NCBI GenBank assembly: GCA_014529385.2
Contig: CM043944.1
Location: forward strand, 78,073,884-78,137,883
DNA from: Adiantum capillus-veneris
Lineage: Eukaryota > Streptophyta > Polypodiopsida > Polypodiales > Pteridaceae
Length of the DNA stretch: 64,000 nt
Reading direction: 5' to 3'
The notes beneath the pieces are model-generated. The model ran no database searches. It was not told the DNA's origin and worked only from the letters and a program-made list of their open reading frames with translations. Positions 49,641 to 61,966 of this stretch are shown in pieces. Each line of letters opens with the position of its first letter. The first letter of the stretch is position 1. A program made the position numbers and the translations under genes.

Positions 49641-51570
49641 ATAATTTTCTTGTTAGCACCTAGGTTAAGCCAAGTTTCATCTTGTAAGGAGCATTAAGCC
49701 TCCATTAACGATTGATTAATGATGACTACTGTGGATTAACTGGAATTAAGAGTACCGTTTGTTTTGAGCTTTGTCTTGTTAATTGTGTTTGGTGCATCTC
49801 TTTTCCCCACACCTCTCACAGCCAAGGGCCGGCTGCCTTCCCGGCTCACCTTTCGCACAATTATCCCTCAACAACAGAGGAGAGTGAGGTTGTGTACATG
49901 AAGGAACACCTACCAATGGAATTAATGGGGTCAATGATGGTCCAATGATAGTTAAGAAAATAGAATTAGTAGACCCAGGTGAGGAGTCCAAAACTGTTTT
50001 CATTGCCCAAGACCTTACTAAGACTGAAGAGGTTGTACTTAAAGAGCTTCTCAAATAATTCAAGGATATATTTTCTTGGACATATCATGATCTGAAGGGT
50101 GTTCTACCTTCCATGGTGCAACACACAATTCCCATGATTAGCATTAATAAATCGATCCACCAACAGCCCTACCCAATGAATCCTAAGTATGTAAAGGTTG
50201 TTCAAGAAGAGATTGAAAAACTTATCCAATGTAGATTCATTTACACTATTGAGCACTCAAAATGGGTTTCTATGATAGTCATTGTGCCAAAAAATAATGG
50301 GAAACTCAAAGTATGTGTGGACCTCAAGAAGGTTAGTGCAGACACTAGGAGAGATCATTATCCCTTTCCATGTTTGGAACATGTGCTTGAAAGAGTTGCA
50401 GGAAAGGAAGCTTATAGCTTTTCAGATGGATACTCTAGTTATAATCAAATCATGATTGTACTAGAGGACCGAGCTAAAACTACTTTTATAACCAAATTTG
50501 GAGTGTTTGCATTTCATGTTATGGCCTTTGTCTTGACAAATGCCCCTGCTACATTCCAATGGTTTATAAACACTGCGTTCAAACCTTCTTGTTTATTCCT
50601 CTTGGAAGAAGCATCTATCATGTTTACAAAAAGTGTTTGAAAAGTGAAGATTGTATCACATATCAGTGAACCCTTTCAAATGCCAATTGTGGGTTAAGCA
50701 TGGAGTCATTTTAGGGCATATAGTGTCCAAGAATGGGATTTCCATAGACAAAGACAAAATTAAATCCATTGCCAATTTTCTAGCACCTACAAACTATAAG
50801 GGAGTTCAAAGATTCATGGGCCATGTTGGTTATTATTCATAGTTTATTTTAAGCTTTGTTGAGATAGCTCGTCCATGGTACAAGCCTCTTAATGAGCTTC
50901 ACTGGACCGAGGAGTGTGACCATGCTTATGAGTTTTCAAAAAAGGCCCTGACAAGTTTCCCAATCTTACAAGTGCCCGACTAAAACATAATTTTCCATGT
51001 TCATATTGATTCATCAAACTTTTCTATTGGGTGTATTCTAACTCAACCAGAAGAACGTAAATTAGACTACCCTATTAGCTTTGGAAGTCACCAATAAAAT
51101 GATGCAAGATGAACTACACCATTACAGAGCGAGAAGGTTGAGCTATGATTTATGTTGTAAAGAAATCTTGATATTACCTTATTTCTATCAAGTTTGTGTT
51201 TTACGTAGATCATCAAGCATTGTTGTATCTAGTAAACAAGCCATGTTCCACTAAAGAATTACATGATCGTTGTTAATTTTGCTCGAGTTTGATTTCACTG
51301 TTGTTTTGTGAGACCTGGTAACAAACATGTTATGGAGATCATTTGTCTCTCATACCCAATGGTGAAGTCTTTGTTGGAGTTAATGATGAATTTTCCGACA
51401 CTTTCCTATATTGTCAAGTTTTTAGTTAATGGGGTTCCCCCCAAAGAGCTTTGGAAAGATTCAGCTCAAAGGTTAATCAACGAATGTAAACCTTATTTCT
51501 TGATTTTCAAAACTCTCTATAAGCAAGGAAAAGATGACATTCTTAGACGTTGTGCTCGTGAGGATGAATA

Positions 51571-51662
51571 CTTGTACATTTTTCAAGAATCACGGGTGGG
51601 TGTAGCTGGTGGTCACTTGTACATTTTTCAAGAATCACATGTGGGTGTAGCTGGTGGTCACT
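51571..51662 (+). repeat. 45-bp in-frame tandem duplication in the integrase zinc-binding region
   Basis: The segment coding LYIFQES(R/H)VGVAGGH is present twice, duplicating the first His of the integrase HHCC zinc-binding motif. Confidence 0.93.
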
Positions 51663-52914
51663 TGTCAGGAGAATTGATTACTAGAAAGGTATTACAATCA
51701 GGCTATTGGTGGCCCAATTTATTTAAGAATGCATCACTCTTTACAAAAGGATGTGATAAATGCCAATGTTATGCAAAACCACAAAGAAAAGATAAGATGC
51801 CTCTACATCCTATTAATGTGACCCAACCATTTGAAAAGTGGGGCTCAGATTTTGTAGGGAAAATTGGTCTGGCAGCTTGTAATACTCAATCTTGATATAT
51901 CATCATGGCCACTGAATATGTGAAAAAATGGGCTCAATCTAAAGCTACACGCAAGGCAGAAGCAAAGACAACAGCTAAGTTCCTCTTTGAAAACATTATT
52001 ACATGATTTGGATGTCCCTTTGAGATTGTGAGCGACAATGGTACCCATTTTATGAATGAAATGATAAAAGAACTCACATCAAAATTTGTGATATCCCACC
52101 ATGAATCTACACCTTATTATCCATAAGAAAATGGACAAGCTGAGAGTACCAATAAGAGTCTAATTTCTATCTTAACTAAGACAGTAAAGGCTCATCATAC
52201 AGATGGGGACATGAAGCTTACATCAGTTATATGGGCTTATTGTACTGCTTATAAAGTGTCCATTGATTGCACACACTGTTTAAAATGGTGTATGGCCAAG
52301 AAGCGGTAATGCCATGGGAGTTTGTCATTCTAAGTCTTTGAGTAGCTCCTCAAGAAGGTTGGGATGGTAACCCATTAGTCAAGTGTTCGAAAGGCTAAAG
52401 GAAGAGAGGCAATTGGTTGTGTGGAATGCCCTTGTGGAGAAAGATATGAGAAGAAGTGGTTTGATTGCCATTTAAAGAACAATGACATCAAAGTTGGTGA
52501 TAAAGTTCTTATGTACAAAGTGTGTAACAAGAAGAAAAAAATGAAATACATTGGCAAAGGGCTATATAAAGTATGTGAAATTACCCCACAAGGTAGCCTT
52601 CGTATGGAGACTCTAAATGGAGTTGAAACCATTGGATTCATCAATGGGAGTAAATTCAAAACATACTATGATCCCCTAAGCCAAGAGGAATTGCATGCAA
52701 TCCATTTTTAAAAAAAACAGCAAAAGGACAAGTTGATTTAAAAAAGATACAAGCCAGGATTTAACTTGAGAGCGACAACAACGTATTAGATGCCAATGAG
52801 AAGCCAATCTGGGTGTTACACATTCATTCCAAGTCAAAGAAGATGATGATTCTATAGACTCTAAACCATCTCTACGATACCCAATCGAGTTGAATAGCTC
52901 CTATCATTGGGAAA

Positions 52915-53160
52915 GTACTATATAATGCATTATTGGACACAAGAGCTCAACATAATTTTTTATCCTATGGAGTGTGGTGTCAACTAGGAAATTACCCTTA
53001 TTCACAAGTACCATCCAAGTCAAAGGTTTCAATAAGAAGAAGACCATTGTTTTTGGAATCCTACACACTGCTGTCATTTATGACATCTAGACTGTGGTTC
53101 AAAGCTTTTTGGTCATGCTTGTTGGCACTATGGAGGGTAACATATACCTAGGGTGCACAT
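52915..53160 (+). pseudogene. Retropepsin-like segment downstream of integrase in unit A
   Basis: ALLDTRAQHNF has the hydrophobic-hydrophobic-D-T-x-A form of a retroviral-type aspartic protease active site, with Arg replacing the usual Gly. After a frame change, IYLGCTWISTTKCSIDWG resembles the LGxxWL end of the same fold. It sits after integrase, whereas gypsy protease normally lies between gag and RT. It may be a second protease-like domain or the edge of a recombined copy. Confidence 0.55.
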
Positions 53161-53399
53161 GGATTTCCACAACTAAATGTAGTATTGATTGGGGAATCAC
53201 AAGTATCACGACCTAGAAATCAACTCTCAGCCCTACCCCTTACGTAATAGTCCTTGAGTTATCGCCTCCTGAGGAACCACAAAACAAAAAATTGAAGATC
53301 CAAGAGGTTAAAGCATCCATACATGTAGCACAAACCTCTAAAACTTCAACTTCCGTGCCTAAAACAAAGAATGCGGCACCCATGAATCAGCATGTTTTG

Positions 53400-53708
53400 A
53401 CAAGGGGATCATACAAATGGGTCCCTAAAGCTTCATAAATGACCACTAGTTCTAATCTTCAATCTTGTTCAAAACAGAAGCCTCACAAGAGACATTTCAC
53501 TCGCCCCAAGAAATGCAAGGATACGTTGTGTTGGATTCCTAAACAACTATTGGAAGCCCAAGGCTACTATGAGGGAAATGATCAAATTTGGGTACTTAAA
53601 TGTACATTGTGTTCTTCCTTGTCACCTACAGATCCATGTGAGCCAAATCCGGTAAGTCCAAAGCGGATTGAAGACCGTGGGAACAACACTCATTACAACT
53701 TGGAATGA
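53400..53708 (+). pseudogene. 3' ORF of unit A, homologous to the 3' ORF of unit B
   Basis: The YKWVPKAS region, then CWIPKQLLEAQGYYEGNDQI and a Cys pair (KCTLCSSLSP) closely match 63230-63460 in unit B. The N-terminal half is missing or in other frames. I do not recognise the family beyond this element. Repeated W-(I/V)-P-K motifs and the CxxC pair are its visible features. Confidence 0.75.
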
Positions 53709-53753
53709 TTGGTTTGAAAGGGTGACAACATCTTTCCAAAAATAATGATCTAC

Positions 53754-53769
53754 ACAAGGAAGGGGGGAG
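53754..53769 (+). promoter_or_regulatory. Polypurine tract of unit A
   Basis: ACAAGGAAGGGGGGAG directly before TGCTTACTAAC. It matches AGCAAGGGGGGAG before TGTTTGCTGAC at 63894 in unit B. Confidence 0.85.
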
Positions 53770-54797
53770 TGCTTACTAACATCCATCATTCGCTTTCTTC
53801 CCTCTTAGCCTTCCTCCCTGACCTCTTAACTTCCAAATCTTAGGGATTGTATATATGTATAGCCTTATACTAAAACGTGCCAAAAGTTTTGAAAATCCAA
53901 AAAAGAAAAGTAAAAGAGCAAGAGCCACCAAACAGCAAGATTGAAACCTACAAAGTATGGTCCATAAACCAAAACTCACAATGAACACAACCCTTCCGTT
54001 ATTTTCAAATTAACCAAAATCTATCTGTGTGTACAGATATGGCTAGTTCACTAGAGTCATCCACCCCTACTTTGGATGAAAGGTATCCTCTTTACCTTTC
54101 TCAAGTGTTTCACATGATCTACCATGTACTTACCTCATAATGGGCCCTGGTAGCTACTCTAGCATGTGAGGAAAATTTTGTGGAGTTAGAATGGCTGATG
54201 CATCTATTGACCATGAGTGATTCATATGTGATAGAAGATATTGTCTTGTTGGCACAAGCTTACCACTTTGCACAAAATTACTATCCACGGATGGTAGCAT
54301 TCTTGATTAGCTTACATGCATGAGAATATAAGAAGAACCAATAGATGACACTGCAGAAGGCTATAGTCTCACCAAGGATGACTATGTCTATCTTGATGAT
54401 GAGGATAGAGGCCCCTAGCTTTAGGACTACCAACCAAACTATACGATATCATGTTTCCTTGACCCTATAGGGTGGTGCAAATAGATAGGTTAGGGTTCTT
54501 TATTGTGTTATGGTTCTTTTCAATAATGGTTGATGCCTCTTCCCACTGATGTGCCTCCTAGAGGTATTTCCTATTGTTTGTTAGTGTGTACATGAGCGTA
54601 TTGTAGTAGCTCATCTTTCAAACATCATAAAATCCTTGTCAGGTCTACTCATCAAATTGAGTACGATGGCTAGCACAAACAAGTGTTTCTTGTCCATTCT
54701 CATCATTGGATGTCTTTTCTAACATTCATGTTTGTCTGACTTAATCGTGATTGGTAGCAAAGTATTTCACACATTTGATTAGTATTAGTCATTGGAT

Positions 54798-55131
54798 TCA
54801 ATATAATTTTATGTCATAGTCCCTTGTCTATGTTTATTAATCAAGAATTATGACTAAGCTAGTTTAACCAAGGTAGAGCACTAGAGATCTTGTATTAATA
54901 CCATAGGAGATGACTTCCTAATTCTCAGTGTTTACTTTAGGCTCTTAATCCAATATTATGAAGCTCAATATAATTTTATGTCATAGTCCCTTGTCTATGT
55001 TTATTAATCAAGAATTATGACTAAGCTAGTTTAACCAAGGTAGAGCACTAGAGATCTTGTATTAATACCATAGGAGATGACTTCCTAATTCTCAGTGTTT
55101 ACTTTAGGCTCTTAATCCAATATTATGAAGC
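54798..55131. repeat. Perfect 167-bp tandem duplication
   Basis: Units 54798-54964 and 54965-55131 both start TCAATATAATTTTATGTC and show no difference by eye, so the duplication is very recent or an assembly artefact. Confidence 0.95.
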
Positions 55132-55574
55132 ATTGTGTTTTGTGTGTCAGTGCTTACTGTGGGCTTAATCCCTCTTGATCTTTAGCTTAAGTATTATAAA
55201 GAAAGTTTGACTATTCTAATGAGCCTTTTTAGGTATAGCCTCTAGTCAGCCCTTGGACATGAAACACTCTGCTGTTGTGATTAAACATCTTAATTGACAA
55301 GAGAGAATTAAGAAGCTTGCCCGTGGTATTCAAATAGTTGACGTTTAGTGCCTATTGACAATTAAACTAGCGACGCTAGACTTTTTGATTTGTTGATCTT
55401 CACAACTGCTCATATGTTCAATTATGTTGCATTTTAATATTTACAACTCAACAAAAAGTTTAATATTTTGTTACTAATCATTCTTTGTGCTTATGCACTG
55501 CATATGACTTTTAATTACCCATGTTCTTATGAGAATGCGGTTATTGTGATATTTCTTGTTGATTTTGCAGTGTT

Positions 55575-55825
55575 CGAGTGAACATCAAGATTGCACTCTT
55601 GCTCAGGACAAGTGCAACTTCTTGTAGTGTTAAACTTCTCGATTGAGGGCACGTCAATGGGCCACTACTCTCATCAAAATGATTAACTACTACAAGACCC
55701 ATACGAGTGAACATCAAGATTTTGCTCTGGCTCACGACAAGTGTAACTTCTTGTAGTGTTAAACTTCTTGATTGAGGGCACGTCTACTCTCATCAATATT
55801 TTTAACTACTACAAGACCCATATCA
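55575..55825. repeat. ~125-bp tandem duplication in the LTR
   Basis: Two units starting GAGTGAACATCAAGATT (near 55577 and 55708) and ending CTACTACAAGACCCATA, with small indels between them. Confidence 0.9.
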
Positions 55826-56403
55826 GTGCATATATGGAGTTCTTGTTTTTCAGACAGACCTCCCTAAATTTTGACAAACAAAATTTACATCAGGAAGGGG
55901 GGCATGTTAACTTTACGTGTCATCATTATTTTATTATTTGTATTCAGTTATGGGCCAAGCTTGTCAGTCATGTAGGTCTATAGTCTAGGACTTGTGATCA
56001 TCGATGAGAGGCACACTAGATTGTGCACCAAACTTGTTTAGTGCCAAATTGCTAAATGTGGGTGCCCGTATGTCAAAGGGATGGACGCAACCCATAGATA
56101 AGGTTGTAAAACTAGTCTTTTTTATTGATTTGAATGTATGAAGCTTGATGTTGCCTTATGTTCTTTTTTTGTCTATTTGTGAGCATGAAAGAGAGAGAGA
56201 AAGAGAGGGCGTAGTTGATCAAGCAACGGGAGTACGACGGTAGCGAGGAGGGTGGTTAGCAATGTGGTGGCTTCTTCCTCTTGGCGTGCACATGGATTCC
56301 CTCAACAACAGCAGAATAGGAGGTGAGTGACACGTCAATGTGTAGTCTTAGAGCTTGTCTCTATGTGTAGGTTGTGTGCTTGTAGCCCTCTAGCTTGCAA
56401 ACG

Positions 56404-56712
56404 GTGTCATCATTGCCGCTAGGGCCTCCTCGAAGACAGTACCCCCCATGGTTTTTGAGGTTCAGGGGAGGAGCGTCAATTTCACAAAGTCTCAGTAGAG
56501 GCACTACAGGTTGGAGAGTTCTATTTTTAGAGGATTAGAGTTCTTGGCATTTGTGGGAGTGTCATCGTTTTCGCTAGGGCTTGCTCAAAGACAATAACCC
56601 CCTTGCTTTTTGAGGTTCAAGAGAGGAGGGTCGGATTCACAAAGTCTCAATAGAGGCATCACAAGTTGTTGAGTGTTGTTTTCAGAGGATTGTCTTTCTA
56701 TCTTTTTTCTCT
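56404..56712. repeat. 155-bp tandem duplication in the LTR
   Basis: Units at 56404 and 56559 start GTGTCATC and share GGTTTTTGAGGTTCA-like and CACAAAGTCTCA words, with about 15 percent difference by eye. Confidence 0.85.
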
Positions 56713-57463
56713 TTTCATTGACTATAATTATCAGTTTGGCTCCAATTCATGTCTATATTGTGTGAATTCAAATTTGTTATTTTAATGGTATTTTCTAGTA
56801 GTAATGCTATGTAGAAGGCGAGAATAGTCCCAGCAGGCGAGAACTGTCCCTAAGAAGGCCAATCAACGGGAAGCGGGAACAGCTACACTGGCAGTAATTA
56901 TCGCAGGCAGTTACTATAGTAACTCTTGAGAGCTAAAAATAGGACCTGCTACACTATAACCGGCAGCTTGACTTTTTGGCTTTTGCCTTTCTAAGCACTT
57001 TTGGTTTACGAGCTCTTAGCTTCTAGATTCACCCTTGTAATCATTACTTCTGTAATCATATAAGCTTAAGCCTATTGTATTATGTACTGGTTATCCATGA
57101 ACTAATGATCTGAATCTACAAATACCATTTTCAGTCTTCAAGTGTGTCTTTCATTTTAGTATATCATTTCCGTTCAGTTCCCTTGTTAACCCTCACGGCT
57201 CACGGACACCCTATCACCTACGACGGATGCTTGTCAGTCCAATAGGAAAAGGGTAAGAGTGATCGCCGATGAGAGGCGCACTCTAACTGGAACATTCAAG
57301 GGATTAGTTGGCTAAGCATGGGCGCCCAAGTGTGAATGGGGTGAGCTCATATAAAAGTCAACTAAACCTAAAATTAACTCATTCTCTCATTTGTGCAATT
57401 GAAGAGTGCTCTTGCTCCATCTCCATCTTCTTCTTATTCATCTCCTTGTGTGTGTGTGTATGC

Positions 57464-57500
<37 letters not shown>

Positions 57501-57743
57501 TACGATCGAGCATTGCGACAGAACGACGGCGGTGAAGCGGTTGAGCGCGGCGTAGCAGCGTCTCCCTCTTCTTCGCGGCGAGGAATCCTCCACGACAGGA
57601 AGGGTAGAGCGGTGAGTGACACACCAAAGCCATCATTGAGCTTACTAGTTTAGGCTTGTTGTGTGCTTGGAGCCATTTGTGGCTCGCACACGGTGTATCG
57701 GCAAGTTCCTTGCATTGACACGTGTGACATACGCGCACATTTT

Positions 57744-57766
57744 TGGCGCCGTTGTTAGGGATTGCC
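57744..57766 (+). promoter_or_regulatory. Primer binding site (tRNA-Asp type) of unit B
   Basis: Begins TGGCGCCGTTGTTAGGGATT, four bases past the LTR end. It is the same type as in the LARD at 16287. Confidence 0.85.
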
Positions 57767-58555
57767 ATACACTAAGATTGAATGGCACTCTGTGCTTCTT
57801 TTGTGGTGCAATTTCAATTGTAGGAAAGGTAAGGAAGGAGGGTGTGTGTGTTGAGAAGAGGGATTTGGTGTTATACTGCATGTTTTCTTTGTTAATGGAG
57901 TTTTCAAAGGTACTGTGTTTATTCTCTGTGTATTAAGGTTGTTAGTTTTCTTTGTTAATGGAGTTTTCAACGGTACTGTGTTTTTTCTTTGTGTATTAAG
58001 GTTGTTAGTTTTTTGTGTACAGTAAGTAGGAAGTAGATCTGTGAGAGCTAATAGAGTGTGTTAGTGTGTAACAGTAGGTGTATTAGTTAGAAGTAGGTAG
58101 ATAGAGTGTGTGTGTGTATGTGTGTGTGTGCTCTCGTGCAGGCCGCAGCGACCTTATGCTTTTCTTTTCTTTTTAAATTTTAAAAAAAATAAAAATAATA
58201 AAAAATTAAATGTAGTATCGGGATCGGGAATATCTCCCAGACCCAGACCCAAGCTCACGCTCAGGCGTAGGCTTCAGTCACCTATTTAAAATTACGAATT
58301 TTAGCTTCACACGTAGCTAAAAATCGATTTTTTGAGGACCAACGGAACTTCAGATGCTCGAAAATTGTGTTGTAAAGCACACAGCGAGCCTCTAAGTGAT
58401 ACACTCATTTTGAGCCATCACACACTTTAATCAAAAAAATCAAACATAAAAAAATGTTAAAAACATAAAAAACACGAGTGAAAACAGACGCTTGAAAAAG
58501 GTAAGCGGTTAACCTTTGAGGTTATTCACCGACACTTGTAGGGTGCCAAAGTCAC
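57767..58555 (+). other. Untranslated leader of unit B
   Basis: No coding sequence. A 63-bp tandem duplication starts at 57882 and 57945 (words CTTTGTTAATGGAGTTTTC, TGTGTATTAAGGTTGTTAG). It ends at the gag start ATG at 58556. Confidence 0.7.
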
Positions 58556-61500
58556 ATGCATCTGCGCTCTGGTCGTGTGCTAGACACGGAGCAACTAGAG
58601 AGAATTTTGACTTACGCGAGTTCTCAATATCCACCTACTTTAGGTTCCGGGCCCTCGGCGGGGACCCAAGGTAGTACAAACCAAGACCCAAACATAGCGG
58701 CTAGTGACTCTTCCTCTGACTACGACGTCATGGAGGGTTTCCCAATGCCTAATCCCGATAGCTCAAGCCAAGACATGCATGCCATGGGCCCGCGGTGCGG
58801 GCCGAGCGCCGCCTGAAGGAAAACTTTAGTAGAGCCAGTCGCTCCGAACATGGAGCTAATGATGTAAATGAGGGGGGTGGGGAAGTAAATTCTCCATTCA
58901 TGACCAACGTAGACCCTATACCCTTAGAGAATGTGCACGTGAATACTTCATTCACTGCACCTCCTGACTCTTCAGAGTTATTTCCCTCCGAGGTCATATT
59001 ACCTCATGGTAGAAGCCTTGCCGAAGTGCTAGAGGTTGAGCGATATATCCTTGCAACGAGGGAAAAGAAAATTGAAAGCCTACGCAAGGTGGAGCAACGA
59101 ACAGAGTTAAAAGCGAAAGCCCCTATGTCAAAATCGTTGCTAAGAGAGCAATCAAGTGCTCCTGACTTAGTAACTGCTAAAGGGAAACCTCTAGAAAGCA
59201 ACATTGCATCTAGCTCAAAGGACACCCCTAGCACCTCAGTCCTAGATGGAGTGTTCTTAAATGAGAACTGGGAGTATGAACTACAAACGGAAACTCTGAC
59301 CGACCTATACACAGGTCACACCTATCACGCGGGTTGGTTAGATGTCCTACAATTCACAATGGGTGCTACTAGTGTGGAGGATCAACAACAAAGAGTTTGT
59401 GAGGTTATCCATAGGGTCATTGAGTTAGAGAGACAGAACAAGGGGATCAACATGCCTTCAACGGGTCTCATGAGATTCTTAGATACAAGAAAGGCTAAAC
59501 AACCGACCTTATCGCAAATGGAGACTCCTTCGGTAAGTCCGATGGATCCTCCATATGTTGTTTCTCCAGGAGTCTCAGTGCAATCTAAGCCCACAAGTGA
59601 TAGCTTCACCTTTCCAAGTCTAGCTCATCTTTCCCTTGATGACACCATGGCTACCATGCCTACCCCAATGATGGGCATGCCGAGAAACATGCCATGGACC
59701 TCATTTGTTATTAAAGCACAGCTACATGGTAGCTCAATGCCTGCAATAGTACCTACAAGTGTGTACCAATCGTATACACCCATGGGTCCTCATACTCATG
59801 TAGTCCCTACTCCTCCCATTTTTTCAACTACCTATACTCCACAACCACAACACCCAAGCTCTTATTTCCATGAGACTATACCAGCTAGCATTAGCATGTC
59901 ACATCCGACGTCTGCTATGCCTAGGGCCACACATATGAACTTTGGACCACCACATGCACAACATCGTACCCAACGTGGAACGCAAGGGCTTCCTATGCGC
60001 CAAGCCCGATGCCAATACCTACTCCACATGTAGTCTCTGGAGCACCTCCACCCACGGTGCCTGCTTACTTAGGTGACTTGGCAACATTTGCTCAAGCTAT
60101 CGATCGATCTATTGCTGAGAATATGCGTAACGCGCCTGATAGAGAACCTAGAAGTAAGGCAGTACAAATAGCCAAGCTCACACAAAAATTTAGTGGAGAC
60201 GAGGATGTGAGAAAGCATATCGAAGTGTGTGAAAAAATATGCGATTCTCTAGGAGAACACGATGACCTACATAAGAACAATGCTTTAAGCCTAACCTTAA
60301 GTGGAAAGGCTGGGGACTGGTATAGAACCCTAAGGGTGGAAGAAAAAACAATTTACCCTACTCTTAGGAGACTGTCCTTAAAAGAATACATACGAGAGGG
60401 AGTACTTTGGGGTGTAGCCTCTCAACTCCGCAAAGCCCAACAAGAGGAAGGAGATTCGGTGAGAGACTTTATTAGTCGCTTGAAGTATTTGAATTCTCGA
60501 TGTAATCCAAATGAGCGCTTCAACAATAACCAATTGGTTGATAGATTCATTAGGGGATTACGACATGAGGATATCTACAATGGCTTAGTCATTAGAGGTA
60601 TCACCACTTGGGAATCAGTCACCACCAATGCAATCCAATTGGAGGATAATTTAATGATTCAAGGAGAAAGAGTTTCTGTTGAGTCTAAATCTATTAGCTC
60701 ACAAGCATCGGGGCATCAGCCAATGACCCTAAAGCCTATTGCTAAGGATCCAAAGATATCTGAGATGACTTTAGCAGATCTCACCAAGGCTATTCAAGAG
60801 ATTCTTAGAGACAATCGTGTTCTGCAGAACAATCATATGTATCCAAGAAGGGAGCAACAATGCTGCTCAGTATGCTCTGGACCGCATAGTACCAGTGAAT
60901 GCCCTACTTTTAGAGTAAAATTCAATGGGAATTGCAATGCATGTGGAAGGTATGGTCATCAAGCTAAGGATTGCATAGTATTTAAGCGCGCGATGGCCAA
61001 TAGACCAACCTTAGCATGGACAGACACACCTTGGTGCCTGCATTGATTCCGGCCCCACCTCTTGAACAACCAGCACAACACATGGTCCCTAGGGCCCAAA
61101 ATGTTGTTCAAACAACACCTTTACCACCTCCAGTGCTAGGACCGCAACCACCACATCAGAGAATCACTTCTGTGAATCAAGTGGGTTGTGAGTTATCTAT
61201 TTCTTGTTTGGAAGGCTGTGAGGAAGATATAGATCCTAATATTTCCTATGGGATGGATGTGCTTGAAGAAAGTTCACAATACTACATGGAGGACTATTGG
61301 GGACAAGTCAAACCTGTATATCAAGTAGCTGCTCTTGCGGCAAGAGGTCAAAATATCAATTACACTGCTAAGAGACCACCTCTTCAATGCTATGAGTGCA
61401 GAGGTCCACATCATGTAGCCGAGTGTCCTATTAGGCTACAAAAGAACACCACACTAATGCAAACCAATCAAGCGAGCACGTGTACAATGCCGATACTCAT

Positions 61501-61966
61501 GTGTAATCGATGTGGCATAGATCATTTGATTGCCCAATGTCCAAATAATCCAAATGCACCGAAGATCACGCCATTTAACTTGATTGAAGTTATCGAGGAG
61601 CCATCACAAAGTACACTTGTGGTACCAGTAAACGTACTCACACGATCGATGCTCCAAAAACAAAATTATATTCTTGAGGAAAGAGACACGGCATCAATTG
61701 CCCAATCTCAGAAAAAGAAGAAAACACGAAGAAAGAGATCACAAAAAGCAACGAAGTCAGACCCCAGTTCAAATACCAACATAGGGACTGGTGACGACCC
61801 CATATATATGAATGACGCTGAAGAGGATTCTGATTCAGGAGAAACCATGGAGACCAAAACGACCACTAAGATAGAAACCAACAAGGAAGATCTTCATGAG
61901 CCACAATGGCCAGGATCCAAGAAGAAGATAAGAACTTATCCAAACCCTACAGAGGAGATTGAGTGA
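58556..61966 (+). pseudogene. Unit B gag polyprotein with frameshifts
   Basis: The start at 58556 (MHLRSGRVLDTEQLERIL) is typical of Athila/Tat-like gag. The reading frame then moves: 58556 to about 58800, about 58800-60033, 60009-61046, and 61016-61966, with shifts near 58800, 60010-60030 and 61020-61045. The Retrotrans_gag core is at 60180-60660 (KLTQKFSGDEDVRKHIEVCE, LSLTLSGKAGDWYRTLRVEE, EEGDSVRDFISRLKYLNSRC). Zinc knuckles follow: CSVCSGPHSTSEC, a canonical CX2CX4HX4C (CNACGRYGHQAKDC), then CYECRGPHHVAEC and CNRCGIDHLIAQC. The last frame ends in a Lys/Arg-rich stretch and an in-frame TGA at 61964. Gag packages element RNA into cytoplasmic particles. Confidence 0.88.

Larger units (their letters stand above)
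49870..53710 (+). pseudogene. Gypsy unit A: RT, RNase H, integrase, retropepsin-like segment and 3' ORF (decayed)
   Basis: Order on the plus strand: a pre-RT linker (KEHLPMEL, FKDIFSWTYHDLKGVLPSM), RT (50113-50842: SKWVSMIVIVPKNNGKLKVC, YSSYNQIMIVLEDRAKTTF, LTNAPATFQWFINTAF, VILGHIVSKNGISIDKDKIK), RNase H scraps (50860-51290), integrase zinc-binding and core parts (51308-52340: SGYWWPNLFKNASLFTKGCD, QPFEKWGSDFVGKIGL), the integrase C-terminal part (52421-52711: KKWFDCHLKNNDIKVGDKVL, KGLYKVCEITPQGSLRMETL), a retropepsin-like segment (ALLDTRAQHNFLSYGVW, about 52927-52980), and the 3' ORF (53400-53708). The YxDD region of RT is lost by frameshift near 50590-50650. Many stops occur. Gag is absent: similarity starts near 49870. 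Confidence 0.88.
53770..57739 (+). repeat. Long LTR (about 4 kb), apparently shared by gypsy units A and B
   Basis: It begins TGCTTACTAACATCCATCATTC after the unit A purine tract, like the 3' LTR start of unit B at 63894. It ends ACGCGCACA before the TGGCGCCGTTG primer site of unit B. No second LTR start is visible between, so one LTR seems to serve both units. The interior holds three tandem duplications. There is also a diverged repeat of the 3' part: about 55985-56420 is similar to 57260-57690 (words GATGAGAGGC, GGGTGCCC/GGGCGCCC, GGTGAGTGACAC, TTGTGTGCTTG). An alternative is two adjacent LTRs, the second truncated near 56710-57190. Confidence 0.6.

Noticed and set aside
55600-55770. TTGTAGTG words resembling a CACTA terminus
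   Set aside because: They occur inside a tandem duplication of the gypsy LTR, with no subterminal repeats, no partner end and no target duplication.
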